From contig WLJO01000019.1 in NCBI GenBank assembly GCA_009701715.1, positions 1 to 44,666 of the forward strand: DNA of 44,666 nucleotides, read 5' to 3'. The position numbers were made by a program, and so were the translations under genes. Under the pieces are notes generated by a model that was not told the origin of the DNA, did not search any database, and saw only the letters and a program-made list of their open reading frames with translations. This document shows positions 26,842-34,330 of this stretch, piece after piece; position 1 is the first letter of the stretch; the number at the start of each line of letters is the position of its first letter. This stretch comes from Actinomycetota bacterium (GTDB lineage: Bacteria > Actinomycetota > Acidimicrobiia > Acidimicrobiales > Ilumatobacteraceae).

Positions 26842-26966
26842 ATCCCTCGAACCGATCTGGCTAAGGCCTCAGTGTCGCATGCCTGTGCCGGAATGCACGT
26901 GTTGAAGCGTTACAGTCGGCAGGATGTGGCACAGGTCGGTTCCGAATCGGCGCGGGGCTTTTCGCA

Positions 26967-27680
26967 ATGATCTTGCCTGAAAAGCGTGAACCTGTGGCGG
27001 TTTACCAGCGCGCCGACGATGGATCGCTCATCGAGGTTTTTGACGTTGTTGGTGGAGATCACTCCGATCTCGTTGGTGCCATCGCTGAGATGCACTCTGC
27101 GGCATTCCCGGAGCACCCTTTCGTCGGCCCGATGATTCGTGAGCGGGCGGCGTCGGCGATAGATGCTGCCGCTGGTGTCCGTCCCCACCAGTGGCTCGTC
27201 CAGGTGGACGGGGCGACCGCTGGTTTCGTCCTCTTCGACTCGAACGTGGCCCGTAAGGTTGCCCTCTCGCACTACGTATACCTCCGAGTGGAGTCGGGCG
27301 TGTTGACCGTGGACCGCCGTCGTCTGCTGGGTTGGCTCTACCGCCGGATCATCGAGCAGTTGTCGAGGGACTGCGGAGGTCTACCTGTGCTCGGTCTCGT
27401 CGGGGAGGCGCCGGGCTACCGGGTGCCGATCTTTCGGTGGATCGGTTTGAAGGACTTCGGCATCGAGTTCTACGAACCGGTGGTCGGTCCACAGTGGCAG
27501 GGGCCAGGCTCGGAGTTGAGACCCCTCCACCTACTCTGGCTCCCGCCCGACGGGATTGACCCGACCTTGATCGAGGAACGGGCAAGGCAGGCCGGCTCCG
27601 CCGCGTTCCTTCTCGATCACTATCGCTTCGACCTGAGCGAACCGTGGGTTGCTCGCGCAGTCGGCTCCACCAGCGAGTAG
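26967..27680 (+). CDS. GNAT-like acyltransferase of unknown substrate
   Basis: 237 residues. The order of segments suggests a GNAT fold: an N-terminal EMHSAAFPEHPF helix, the central WLVQVDGATAGFVLFDS strands, SHYVYLRVE, a helix after RRRLLGWLYRRI in the acetyl-CoA position, and a late PIFRWIGLKDFGIEFYEPV strand-helix. The classic Q/RxxGxG/A loop is replaced by VDRRRLLGW, so the cofactor loop is divergent. It is divergent from receptor copy A (137-bp shared upstream region). The other two divergent units of this block also encode GNAT domains. Confidence 0.6.
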   Translation: MILPEKREPVAVYQRADDGSLIEVFDVVGGDHSDLVGAIAEMHSAAFPEHPFVGPMIRERAASAIDAAAGVRPHQWLVQVDGATAGFVLFDSNVARKVALSHYVYLRVESGVLTVDRRRLLGWLYRRIIEQLSRDCGGLPVLGLVGEAPGYRVPIFRWIGLKDFGIEFYEPVVGPQWQGPGSELRPLHLLWLPPDGIDPTLIEERARQAGSAAFLLDHYRFDLSEPWVARAVGSTSE

Positions 27681-27711
27681 CCCGGGGCGTGATGCGCTGC
27701 CGTTCGGCGTG

Positions 27712-29178
27712 TCACCCGAGTCGCTTGCGTCGCTTCAGGCGGTAGGAGAGCTGCGTGTCGTCCCACGTGCGGACTGTCCGGGTGCTGAGGAACAGTGCGG
27801 GCACGACAATCACGAGGCCGATGAGCGGGGCAATCCAGAGATTGTCGGTGGCGGCCGCGATCGCGATCGGTCCCGATGCAACGATGAGGCTGATCGCGAG
27901 TGGGCCCATGTCGATGACAAACGACGAGCGGAGGCGCCGCTCGTCGGGCAGATTGGCCATAGCGGCCTGCCGAGCGGAACCGTCGATACTCCAGCGAGGA
28001 AGACGCCAGAGGACGAGCGCAATCGAGCCGACAATGACGGTTCTCGTGGTGCCACCCACGACGAGGACCGCCGTACCGAGGAGGGCCCCGATCGGGAGCA
28101 GTTGCAGGATCCTGGCGACCCCGAACCGATTGATGAGCTTGGCAGCTCCGAAGGTCTGGAGCAGCCAGCACAGCACGAAGCAGACGAGTGATGTTCCCGC
28201 ATAGAACGCCTGGAGCGTCCCGGTGTCGGGGAAGCGTTCCTGAGCCATGTGCAGGAAGCCGAAGTCCACCATGGTTCCGCCGAAGATGGCGAGCAGGCCG
28301 ACCCAGAACATCCATCGATATGCGGGGAGCTCCCGGATCAGCTTGATTGTCTCCCTGAAGGCTGCCGTTGCGCTTTGCTCGCGCTGGTGGCCGAGCCCGG
28401 TGGTTGCTGTAGCAAGCGCCTTCGGCAAGATCCAAGCGGTTACCGCGCAGATCACGGGAGGAAGGACGAGCAGCCAAGTCAGTGAGATATCTCCCTGGTC
28501 GAAAATCACGGGGGCAAGCACTGCGATTCCGAGACCGACGACCTGTCCGCCGAAGAGCCAACGCGAGATCCGGGGGAACACCGTCACTCCCTGACCGGTG
28601 GTGAACACGTCACCCGCCACCGTCCACACCACGAGCGGAAGCAAGAAATTCATCTGGTCGGCCAGCAGCCACGCGATCGCTGCGGGCACCTTCTGCGGGA
28701 TATTGACCGCGAAGAGAATCAGCATCACGACGAAGGCTGCTGCGTACGCGATGAACAACCACCGAACGACCCCGAGACGTGCAAAGCGATCGACATAGCG
28801 GGACTGGATGAAAGCGATGATCAGGAGCCCCACGCCGCCGAGCGGCCAGACGAGGGCAAGTGCCATCGGCCCGCTGTTGCCGAGCAACTGTGACGCTGCC
28901 ACCGATTCGGTCAGTACCCCAGAGAGGCCGACCCCGGCAAGTGCGAGGGCGAGGGCGAGGGACCATCGACTCCGCGTCTCCACACGGTCGGACTCCGACG
29001 TCGAGACGTCGCTGCGCGGACGGGCACCGGACCCTGCGATGAGCTCGTCGAGAGCGTCACCCGCGCTCCGGGTTGTCGCCGCTGCTTTCGTCATGTCGTC
29101 CAGGGCGTTGTCGATATTCCTCGGGGGGCGTTTCGCCCCGAGGAGGTCGTCGAGCGGATCGTTGCCGTTCGCGCTCAT
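27712..29178 (-). CDS. MFS-fold membrane protein with a repeated N-terminal LD motif
   Basis: 488 residues. A soluble N-terminus (1-70) precedes about twelve hydrophobic helices resembling the MFS/ATP-ADP-translocase (Npt1/Npt2) fold. No signal peptide is visible. The soluble part carries three copies of a short motif exactly 17 residues apart: PLDDLL (8-13), ALDDMT (25-30) and ALDELI (42-47), each like an amphipathic docking helix. The gene overlaps the Cache-HAMP receptor copy B by 4 bp (ATGA at 29175-29178), so the two are made together. It may be a transporter, or a transporter-like sensor component. Substrate unknown. Confidence 0.8.
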   Translation of the reverse strand: MSANGNDPLDDLLGAKRPPRNIDNALDDMTKAAATTRSAGDALDELIAGSGARPRSDVSTSESDRVETRSRWSLALALALAGVGLSGVLTESVAASQLLGNSGPMALALVWPLGGVGLLIIAFIQSRYVDRFARLGVVRWLFIAYAAAFVVMLILFAVNIPQKVPAAIAWLLADQMNFLLPLVVWTVAGDVFTTGQGVTVFPRISRWLFGGQVVGLGIAVLAPVIFDQGDISLTWLLVLPPVICAVTAWILPKALATATTGLGHQREQSATAAFRETIKLIRELPAYRWMFWVGLLAIFGGTMVDFGFLHMAQERFPDTGTLQAFYAGTSLVCFVLCWLLQTFGAAKLINRFGVARILQLLPIGALLGTAVLVVGGTTRTVIVGSIALVLWRLPRWSIDGSARQAAMANLPDERRLRSSFVIDMGPLAISLIVASGPIAIAAATDNLWIAPLIGLVIVVPALFLSTRTVRTWDDTQLSYRLKRRKRLG

Positions 29179-30374
29179 TCGTCGCCCGCTTGACCAGCGT
29201 TGCGCTCGTTAGCGGCATCGGCCAGTTCGATGCCCTTCACCTTGGCGCGCATCACGCCGGCCTTCTTGGTGAGATCGTTGAAGAAGTCGCTGTCGACAAT
29301 CTCACTCACCGCGTCCTTGCGCTTTGCCTGGTCAATCTCGACGCGCAGTACCTGGACCGTCTGGGTCAGGGTTCGCTCACGTTCGCCGACCTTCTGGGTC
29401 ATGATCTTGAAAGAGTTGGCGAGATCTGTCATCTCATCGGCGAAGAGCGCCTTCGCTGACTGTTCGACGTCAACGCCGTAGTCACCCTCGGCAACTTTCT
29501 GGGTGACCGCAGTGAGTCGACCGAGTCGGCGCGTGACGAGTCCGGAGAGGACGTAGATAAAGGCGAGCAGCACAACATACGACACGCCGAGGACCGGGTA
29601 GAGCACCCGGAGTACACGGGACCGAACGTTCTTGACGTAGGACAGCGGATAGTCAACACCGAAGCCACCGACCACCTTGCCCGCCTTGTCCTTGATCGGT
29701 GTGTACACCGAGATCCAGGTGTTGAGTGCATCCGTGTACGCGGGTTGCGCCGTTGTCCTCTCGAAGCCGTCCGTGACGTACGTGGGAACTGTGCCATACA
29801 GCTCTGCAGCGTCCTGCTTGAAGCCAGCGCCGCACGGTGCGTCGGTGTAGTTGCCCTCTGGGTCACTACACCACGACACGCCGGTAAAGCCGTACGCCCC
29901 CCACTGCCCGATAAACCGCAGCTTCCCGTCGCTCGTGTACGCGAGTGTGTAGGGCGAGGCATCCGGATTGGTGAGCCGGATATCGCGCATCTCCTCGACG
30001 TGTCGCCAATAGGCGGGGTCCGTGGGCCACGTACTGTCGACGGTTGCCGTCTGCCCGGCGAGGAAGCCCGCTTCCGCCGGGTACACCGCTCCGGGGGTTG
30101 GCTTGTCGGCGGCGGTGAGCAGCTTGGCGAAGTTCTCGATGTCGACGGTCTTGGCGCCGCCCTCGGCCAGTTCCACGAGGGTCTTTTCGAGTCGGTCACT
30201 TGCCGAGCCGGTGGAGAATCTGAGGATCCAGCCGGCCACCACGAGGAACACGACGGTGATCGCTGCTCCGAACCCGAAGACGAGCTTCCAGCGCATCCCG
30301 AGCCTTGCTCGCCGTTTGGCACGTACGGGAGTGTCGACGCCGGCAGCGGGCGGTTGGGTAACGGTGGCTGTCAT
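29175..30374 (-). CDS. Cache-HAMP membrane receptor ending in a coiled-coil tail (copy B)
   Basis: 399 residues. TM1 is ~31-52, a Cache-size extracytoplasmic domain ~53-255 with two Cys (169 and 181) that could form a disulfide, TM2 ~256-280, HAMP ~281-332 and a tail 333-399. Like copy A it lacks any catalytic or methyl-accepting output. The tail motif LRVEIDQAKRKDAVS and EIVDSDFFNDL (343-368) aligns without gaps to copy A, while the sensory domains are unlike each other. The ATG at 30374 is chosen because the basic segment before TM1 follows it; the open frame extends upstream without similarity. It is coupled to the MFS-fold gene and divergent from the adenylation-enzyme operon. Confidence 0.88.
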   Translation of the reverse strand: MTATVTQPPAAGVDTPVRAKRRARLGMRWKLVFGFGAAITVVFLVVAGWILRFSTGSASDRLEKTLVELAEGGAKTVDIENFAKLLTAADKPTPGAVYPAEAGFLAGQTATVDSTWPTDPAYWRHVEEMRDIRLTNPDASPYTLAYTSDGKLRFIGQWGAYGFTGVSWCSDPEGNYTDAPCGAGFKQDAAELYGTVPTYVTDGFERTTAQPAYTDALNTWISVYTPIKDKAGKVVGGFGVDYPLSYVKNVRSRVLRVLYPVLGVSYVVLLAFIYVLSGLVTRRLGRLTAVTQKVAEGDYGVDVEQSAKALFADEMTDLANSFKIMTQKVGERERTLTQTVQVLRVEIDQAKRKDAVSEIVDSDFFNDLTKKAGVMRAKVKGIELADAANERNAGQAGDE

Positions 30375-30474
30375 AGTCCCAGAGTAGCCGAACCCCTCCG
30401 GGTTCCCGAAGAACTGCACACTTCGGTGAGTAGTTGGAGTGCCGCTGCTCCGCTGGCGGCTAGCGTTTGAGGCC

Positions 30475-32097
30475 ATGGTGGAGCTTGTGGTGCCGAGCTG
30501 GGACCGGACGCAGGACGTCGCCTATCGGGTGCGGTCGCTCGGAGACGCGTGGCGCAGCGGGGTTCATCTGTCCCCGGGTGGCCCGGCGCTCAGCGTGGAC
30601 GGCGAGACGCTCACCTACCGCGAACTCGATGAGAGGGCGAGGTCCATCGCGGCGGCGATTCAACAGATCGACCCGACTGGCTCGCCGGTTGCGGTGCTCG
30701 CCCAACGCAGCCTCGATGCCTACCTAGGGGTTCTCGGAGCAGTCCTAGCCGGTCGCACTTACGTACCGCTCCATCCCGACTTCCCACCGCAACGGTCGGC
30801 TGGGATGCTCCGCCGTTCGGGGGCGGCCACGGTGGTGGTCGGCCCGGAGGCCGACGAAGCAGCGCAGGCGGTGTTTGCGGCTGTCGACCGCCCTGCTGCG
30901 CTCGTGTTCCCGACCCGTAGCGCTCCCGGATGGGCATCGCTTGCCGCAGCAGGCCTGCCCGTCGTGGGCGCCGACCTGCCTAGCCCGGGTGAGGCCCAAC
31001 CAGAGACCACCCGCACCGACTCGATTGGCTACCTGTTGTTCACCTCGGGCAGTACGGGCGAGCCCAAGGGCGTCGGCGTCACACAGGCGAACGTGTCTGC
31101 GTACCTGACACACGTGGTTACTGCCTACGGGTACGGGCCCGGGGACCGTTGCTCCCAAATGTTCGACCTCACCTTCGACCTGAGTGTGCACGATCTGTTC
31201 GTCACCTGGATGTCCGGCGCGTGTCTCTGCGTGCCGTCGAAACGATCGGTACTCGCACCGGGGGCGTATATCCGGAACGAGGGTTTGACGGCCTGGTTCT
31301 CCGTCCCGTCGGTTGCGATGGTGATGGATCGGCTCCGCATGCTCAAGGCGGGAGCGTTCCCGGGGCTACGGCTGAGCCTCTTCTGCGGCGAGGCCCTGTC
31401 CGCTGGGCTTGCGGAGAAGTGGGCGATGGCCTCGCCCAACTCGGAGCTCCACAACCTGTACGGGCCGACCGAGGCCACGATCGCGATCACCGCCTACGAA
31501 TGGGCGCCCGGAGCAGTCGCAAGCGGGGTCGTGCCGATCGGCCGTCCGTTCCCCGGGCACGAGGTTGCGGTGGTCGATGCATCGGGGATCGACGTTGGCG
31601 AGAGCGGGCGTGGCGAGCTCTGCCTCGCCGGGCCGCAGGTAACGCCCGGCTACTGGGAGGACGCGGAACGCACCGGGGCGAGCTTCGTCGAGTTACCCGG
31701 CAGCACCCAGCGCTGGTACCGAACGGGTGATGTGGTGGAACGCTCCGAGCACCAAGGGCTTCGCTATCTCGGTCGTATCGACGACCAGATCCAGATCATG
31801 GGATTCCGTGTCGAGCTGGTGGAGATTGATGCAGCGCTTCGTCACGCACTCGGGACCGAGCTTGCGGTTGCGGTCCCGTACCCACCGGGGCCCTCGGCCG
31901 AGGGTGTGTACGCGTTCGCGGCAGGCAGCGACCACCACGGCGACGAGGCGGGCGCACTTGCGCTCTGCCGTGACCGGCTGCCCCCCTACATGGTTCCCAA
32001 ACGGGTGTTTTTCGTGGACCAACTCCCGCTCAACAGCAATGGCAAGATTGACCGCGGCGCGTTGCGCCCCGTCCTTGAGGAGTTGCTCGGTGCCTGA
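30475..32097 (+). CDS. Amino-acid-type adenylation enzyme (DltA/NRPS A-domain-like)
   Basis: 540 residues, a free-standing NRPS-type adenylation protein. A3 core TSGSTGEPKG (190-199), A4-like FDLTFDLSVHD with Asp235 in the position that binds the alpha-amino group in NRPS A domains, A5 NLYGPTEATI, A7 YRTGDVV, A8 GRIDDQIQIMGFRVE and A10 NSNGKIDRG with catalytic Lys524 are all present. It should activate an amino acid as AMP ester and load it on the carrier protein encoded next, whose GTG start overlaps its stop. Organisation resembles dltA-dltC, but a GNAT follows instead of DltB. The ATG at 30475 is used; the frame opens at 30439. Confidence 0.9.
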   Translation: MVELVVPSWDRTQDVAYRVRSLGDAWRSGVHLSPGGPALSVDGETLTYRELDERARSIAAAIQQIDPTGSPVAVLAQRSLDAYLGVLGAVLAGRTYVPLHPDFPPQRSAGMLRRSGAATVVVGPEADEAAQAVFAAVDRPAALVFPTRSAPGWASLAAAGLPVVGADLPSPGEAQPETTRTDSIGYLLFTSGSTGEPKGVGVTQANVSAYLTHVVTAYGYGPGDRCSQMFDLTFDLSVHDLFVTWMSGACLCVPSKRSVLAPGAYIRNEGLTAWFSVPSVAMVMDRLRMLKAGAFPGLRLSLFCGEALSAGLAEKWAMASPNSELHNLYGPTEATIAITAYEWAPGAVASGVVPIGRPFPGHEVAVVDASGIDVGESGRGELCLAGPQVTPGYWEDAERTGASFVELPGSTQRWYRTGDVVERSEHQGLRYLGRIDDQIQIMGFRVELVEIDAALRHALGTELAVAVPYPPGPSAEGVYAFAAGSDHHGDEAGALALCRDRLPPYMVPKRVFFVDQLPLNSNGKIDRGALRPVLEELLGA

Positions 32098-32353
32098 TCT
32101 CGGCCCGTCCGTGCGGGCATTCGTCGTCGAAACCCTGGCCCAGCGCGCGGCCCAGCTTGGCTTCGACGGTCTGGAGTTTGACGGCTCCTTCGACTTCTTC
32201 GAATCTGGTCTCCTCGATTCGCTCGGACTCATCACGCTGATCGACGCGGTCGAGACCCAGTTCGACCTGGAGATGGACCTCACCGGAATGGACCCGGAGG
32301 CTTTCACGACGGTCGACGGCCTCGTGCGCTCGCTGATCCCCGAGACGGCATGA
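32090..32353 (+). CDS. Acyl/peptidyl carrier protein
   Basis: 87 residues, a stand-alone carrier protein. The phosphopantetheine site is Ser44 in FFESGLLDSLGLITL, and the acidic helices around it are typical. The GTG start at 32090 overlaps the last codons of the adenylation enzyme by 8 bp, and its stop overlaps the GNAT start (ATGA at 32350-32353). It would hold the activated (amino)acyl group as a thioester. This gene is easily missed because it starts with GTG inside another gene. Confidence 0.88.
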   Translation: MPDLGPSVRAFVVETLAQRAAQLGFDGLEFDGSFDFFESGLLDSLGLITLIDAVETQFDLEMDLTGMDPEAFTTVDGLVRSLIPETA

Positions 32354-32832
32354 GCAATCAGGTGCACGTCGTCTTCCCCGAACGGGGAGATGTGCTGCTC
32401 GACCAGGTCGAGGAACTGTTCGCCCTGCACATCGAGCACCTTGCATCCGTTGGGCAGTTGGTGCCGATGGTGGACGACGCCCCCCACCTGTGGCGGGCAG
32501 GGGTGGAGCGGTCGATCGGGCGGATCGGCACGGTTACCGTTGCCGTTGTCGGTGACGAGGCCGTCGGCTTCTGTTACGGGGTCGTCCGTGCACTGCCGGA
32601 CTATCTCGGCGGCTCGAAGTTCGCCACGATGCCACACTTCTTCGTTCGGGAGGACCAGCGGGGCCTGGGCGTCGGTCGCTTGCTCTACCGAACCTTCGAG
32701 CGCTGGTGCGCCGACCGCGGATGCACATCAATCGAGAGCTACGTCGCGATTGGCGACGAGCGGGCAGCACGCTTTTGGGACAGCGCCGGATTCGTGCCCG
32801 AGCACACGCAGATACGTCGCTTCCTCGGGTAA
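32350..32832 (+). CDS. GNAT acetyltransferase, third gene of the ligase/carrier operon
   Basis: 160 residues, a complete single-domain GNAT. The acetyl-CoA loop is FFVREDQRGLGVGRLLY (~96-112), and ERAARFWDSAGFVPEH forms the last helix-strand. Being coupled to a carrier protein, it may use acyl-CoA or the carrier-bound acyl/aminoacyl group as donor, or the loaded amino acid as acceptor. The acceptor cannot be told from the sequence. It converges on the 180-residue unknown gene. Confidence 0.88.
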   Translation: MSNQVHVVFPERGDVLLDQVEELFALHIEHLASVGQLVPMVDDAPHLWRAGVERSIGRIGTVTVAVVGDEAVGFCYGVVRALPDYLGGSKFATMPHFFVREDQRGLGVGRLLYRTFERWCADRGCTSIESYVAIGDERAARFWDSAGFVPEHTQIRRFLG

Positions 32833-32903
32833 CACCGATCAGTTTCGGCGACGTCCGAGGAACGGGGGCGCATGGGCCGCCAACGCACCTACTTCTCGGG
32901 GGC

Positions 32904-33446
32904 TCAGCCCTTCTTGTTCTTCTTGCCCCGCAGGGAGGCGAACAGTCCCTGCTCCTCGGAGAACGCAGTGTCGACGGGCTTGCCGACGGCCTTCTGGTAT
33001 GCCTCGTCGAATGCTGCGGTGCCCACGCCGAACGCTGTAGCGATGTGCTTGGCCTTGTTGCGCGGCAGGTCGTGACGCAGCGACATCTGGTGCAGGACCT
33101 GTGCCCGCAACGGCAGTTCGTCGGGAAGCAGAACCTTCCAGGACGATGCGGTGCTGTCGAGTGCCCGGGTCTCGGCACCTGCCGTGCTGCGGCGGGCGTT
33201 GCGGAACGACTCGATGAAGGCAGCGTCAGCCTCGCCGGGGAGATCTCGGCGGAGCAGTTCGCCGTCGGCATTCCAGAGGAGGTTGAGCATCACCCCGGCC
33301 TCGGGTGCGGCGGTAACCATGGCGGCGCGACGATCCTTGACCCGTTGGGCCTCCTGCTCGATGAGATAGAGCAATGAGCGGGCACGGCGTGGGCGTGAGA
33401 GCCCTCCGCCCTGGATTTCTTCGCGGCTGAACAGTTCGTCGCTCAA
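32904..33446 (-). CDS. Unknown soluble protein divergent from the ParA-type ATPase
   Basis: 180 residues, rich in Arg, Ala and Leu, predicted mostly helical, no membrane segment or signal. Recognisable stretches are SREEIQGGGLSRPRRARSLL near the start, KVLLPDELPLRAQVLHQMSL centrally and a lysine tail GKKNKKG. I know no family. The start is TTG at 33446, fixed by a perfect AAGGAGG 5 nt upstream. A 22-codon ORF overlaps this start (TTGA). Its position opposite the ParA-like gene, with a shared ~100-bp upstream region, suggests a role in the same system. Confidence 0.75.
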   Translation of the reverse strand: MSDELFSREEIQGGGLSRPRRARSLLYLIEQEAQRVKDRRAAMVTAAPEAGVMLNLLWNADGELLRRDLPGEADAAFIESFRNARRSTAGAETRALDSTASSWKVLLPDELPLRAQVLHQMSLRHDLPRNKAKHIATAFGVGTAAFDEAYQKAVGKPVDTAFSEEQGLFASLRGKKNKKG

Positions 33447-33511
33447 CCGAGCCTCCTTGTGCATGGCAGGGTTGCCGTGAGATAGAGTACTGAAGCGAGT
33501 AGGGCTTTCAT
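33443..33511 (-). CDS. Possible 22-residue leader ORF
   Basis: An ATG at 33511 opens 22 codons (product begins MKALLASVLYLTATLP, ends CTRRLG). The stop codon TGA at 33445-33443 overlaps the TTG start of the 180-residue gene as TTGA, and the frame contains that gene's AAGGAGG. Ribosomes translating the leader would cover and then re-expose the start, allowing translational coupling or regulation. The stretch just before this ATG (CTGGGACTATGA) is the same as at the start of receptor copy B. Its real use is unproven. Confidence 0.3.
   Translation of the reverse strand: MKALLASVLYLTATLPCTRRLG
33452..33458 (-). promoter_or_regulatory. Perfect AAGGAGG ribosome-binding site for a TTG start
   Basis: AAGGAGG on the minus strand is followed by 5 nt and TTG at 33446. 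It decides this start over the in-frame ATG at 33464, which lies upstream of the site. Confidence 0.7.
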
Positions 33512-33549
33512 AGTCCCAGTGCAATATCGACATTTTCGGAGGCCGTACC

Positions 33550-34308
33550 GTGACCAAGATCGTTTCTGTCCACTCGTTCCGTGGGGGCACAGGCAAGAGC
33601 AACTCAAGCGCGAACATCGCCGCCAAACTGGCAGCGTCGGGCAAGCGCGTGGGTGTAGTAGACACCGACGTGCAATCCCCCGGGATCCACGTGCTGTTCG
33701 GGTTCGACGAGCAGATGAACGGCAAGATGCTCAACGATTACCTGTACGGCAACTGCCCCATCACCGATGCCGCCCACGACGTCACCGATCGCCTCCCGAG
33801 CGTTGCGCCCGGTGGCCAACTGTTCCTCGTACCGTCGAGCATCAAGGCCGCAGACATCGCCAAGGTGCTGCGCCAGGGCTACGACGTTGAACTGCTGAAC
33901 GAGGGCTTCCGCTCCCTGGCCAAGGGCCTCAACCTCGACGTGTTGATCATCGACACGCACCCGGGTCTCAACGAGGAGACCCTGCTGTCCATCACAATCA
34001 GCGACGTGCTCCTGCTCATCCTCCGCCCCGACAAGCAGGACTATCAGGGCACCGCCGTCACGGTGGACATCGCCCGTCGCCTCGAGGTGCCGGAACTGCT
34101 GCTGCTCGTCAACAAGGTTCCGTCGAATGCTGACCGCGCAGCAGTCGCTGCCGACGTGTCGGCTGCGTACGGTGCCGAGGTTGCTGGCGTACTGCCGCTC
34201 AGCGAGGACATCGTGTCGAATGCTTCTGGCGGCCTGTTCAGCATCACGAGCCCGGATCACATCTGGTCCCAGACCGTTGCTCAGGTAGCCGAGCGCGTCG
34301 GCCGCTGA
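33550..34308 (+). CDS. ParA/MinD-type P-loop ATPase
   Basis: 252 residues. A deviant Walker A is present near the N-terminus, but its first Lys is Arg: RGGTGKS (11-17) instead of KGGxGKT. Switch-like VVDTDVQSPG and Walker B LIIDTHPGLNEET follow, then LLILRPDKQDYQG and LLLVNKVPS typical of MinD/FlhG/CpaE-like members. Such ATPases dimerise with ATP and position partners on membranes or DNA. The GTG start has GGAGG 8 nt upstream (33537-33541). No ParB, MinC/E or flagellar partner is nearby; the next gene, 22 bp downstream, is an HATPase-like/GNAT fusion. A role with the membrane receptors is inferred from position only. Confidence 0.9.
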   Translation: MTKIVSVHSFRGGTGKSNSSANIAAKLAASGKRVGVVDTDVQSPGIHVLFGFDEQMNGKMLNDYLYGNCPITDAAHDVTDRLPSVAPGGQLFLVPSSIKAADIAKVLRQGYDVELLNEGFRSLAKGLNLDVLIIDTHPGLNEETLLSITISDVLLLILRPDKQDYQGTAVTVDIARRLEVPELLLLVNKVPSNADRAAVAADVSAAYGAEVAGVLPLSEDIVSNASGGLFSITSPDHIWSQTVAQVAERVGR

Positions 34309-34330
34309 GCCCTACGGCTCAGCCTCAACG

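Noticed and set aside
27681-27711. Search for a terminator between the convergent GNAT-like and MFS-fold genes
   Set aside because: The 31-bp gap is GC-rich with partial complementarity but no convincing stem.
30358-30382. Sequence CTGGGACTATGA(C/A)AGCC shared with 33504-33519 as a possible common operator
   Set aside because: A 17-base match with one mismatch is expected by chance a few times in 44 kb; no symmetry. Kept only as a side note for the leader ORF.
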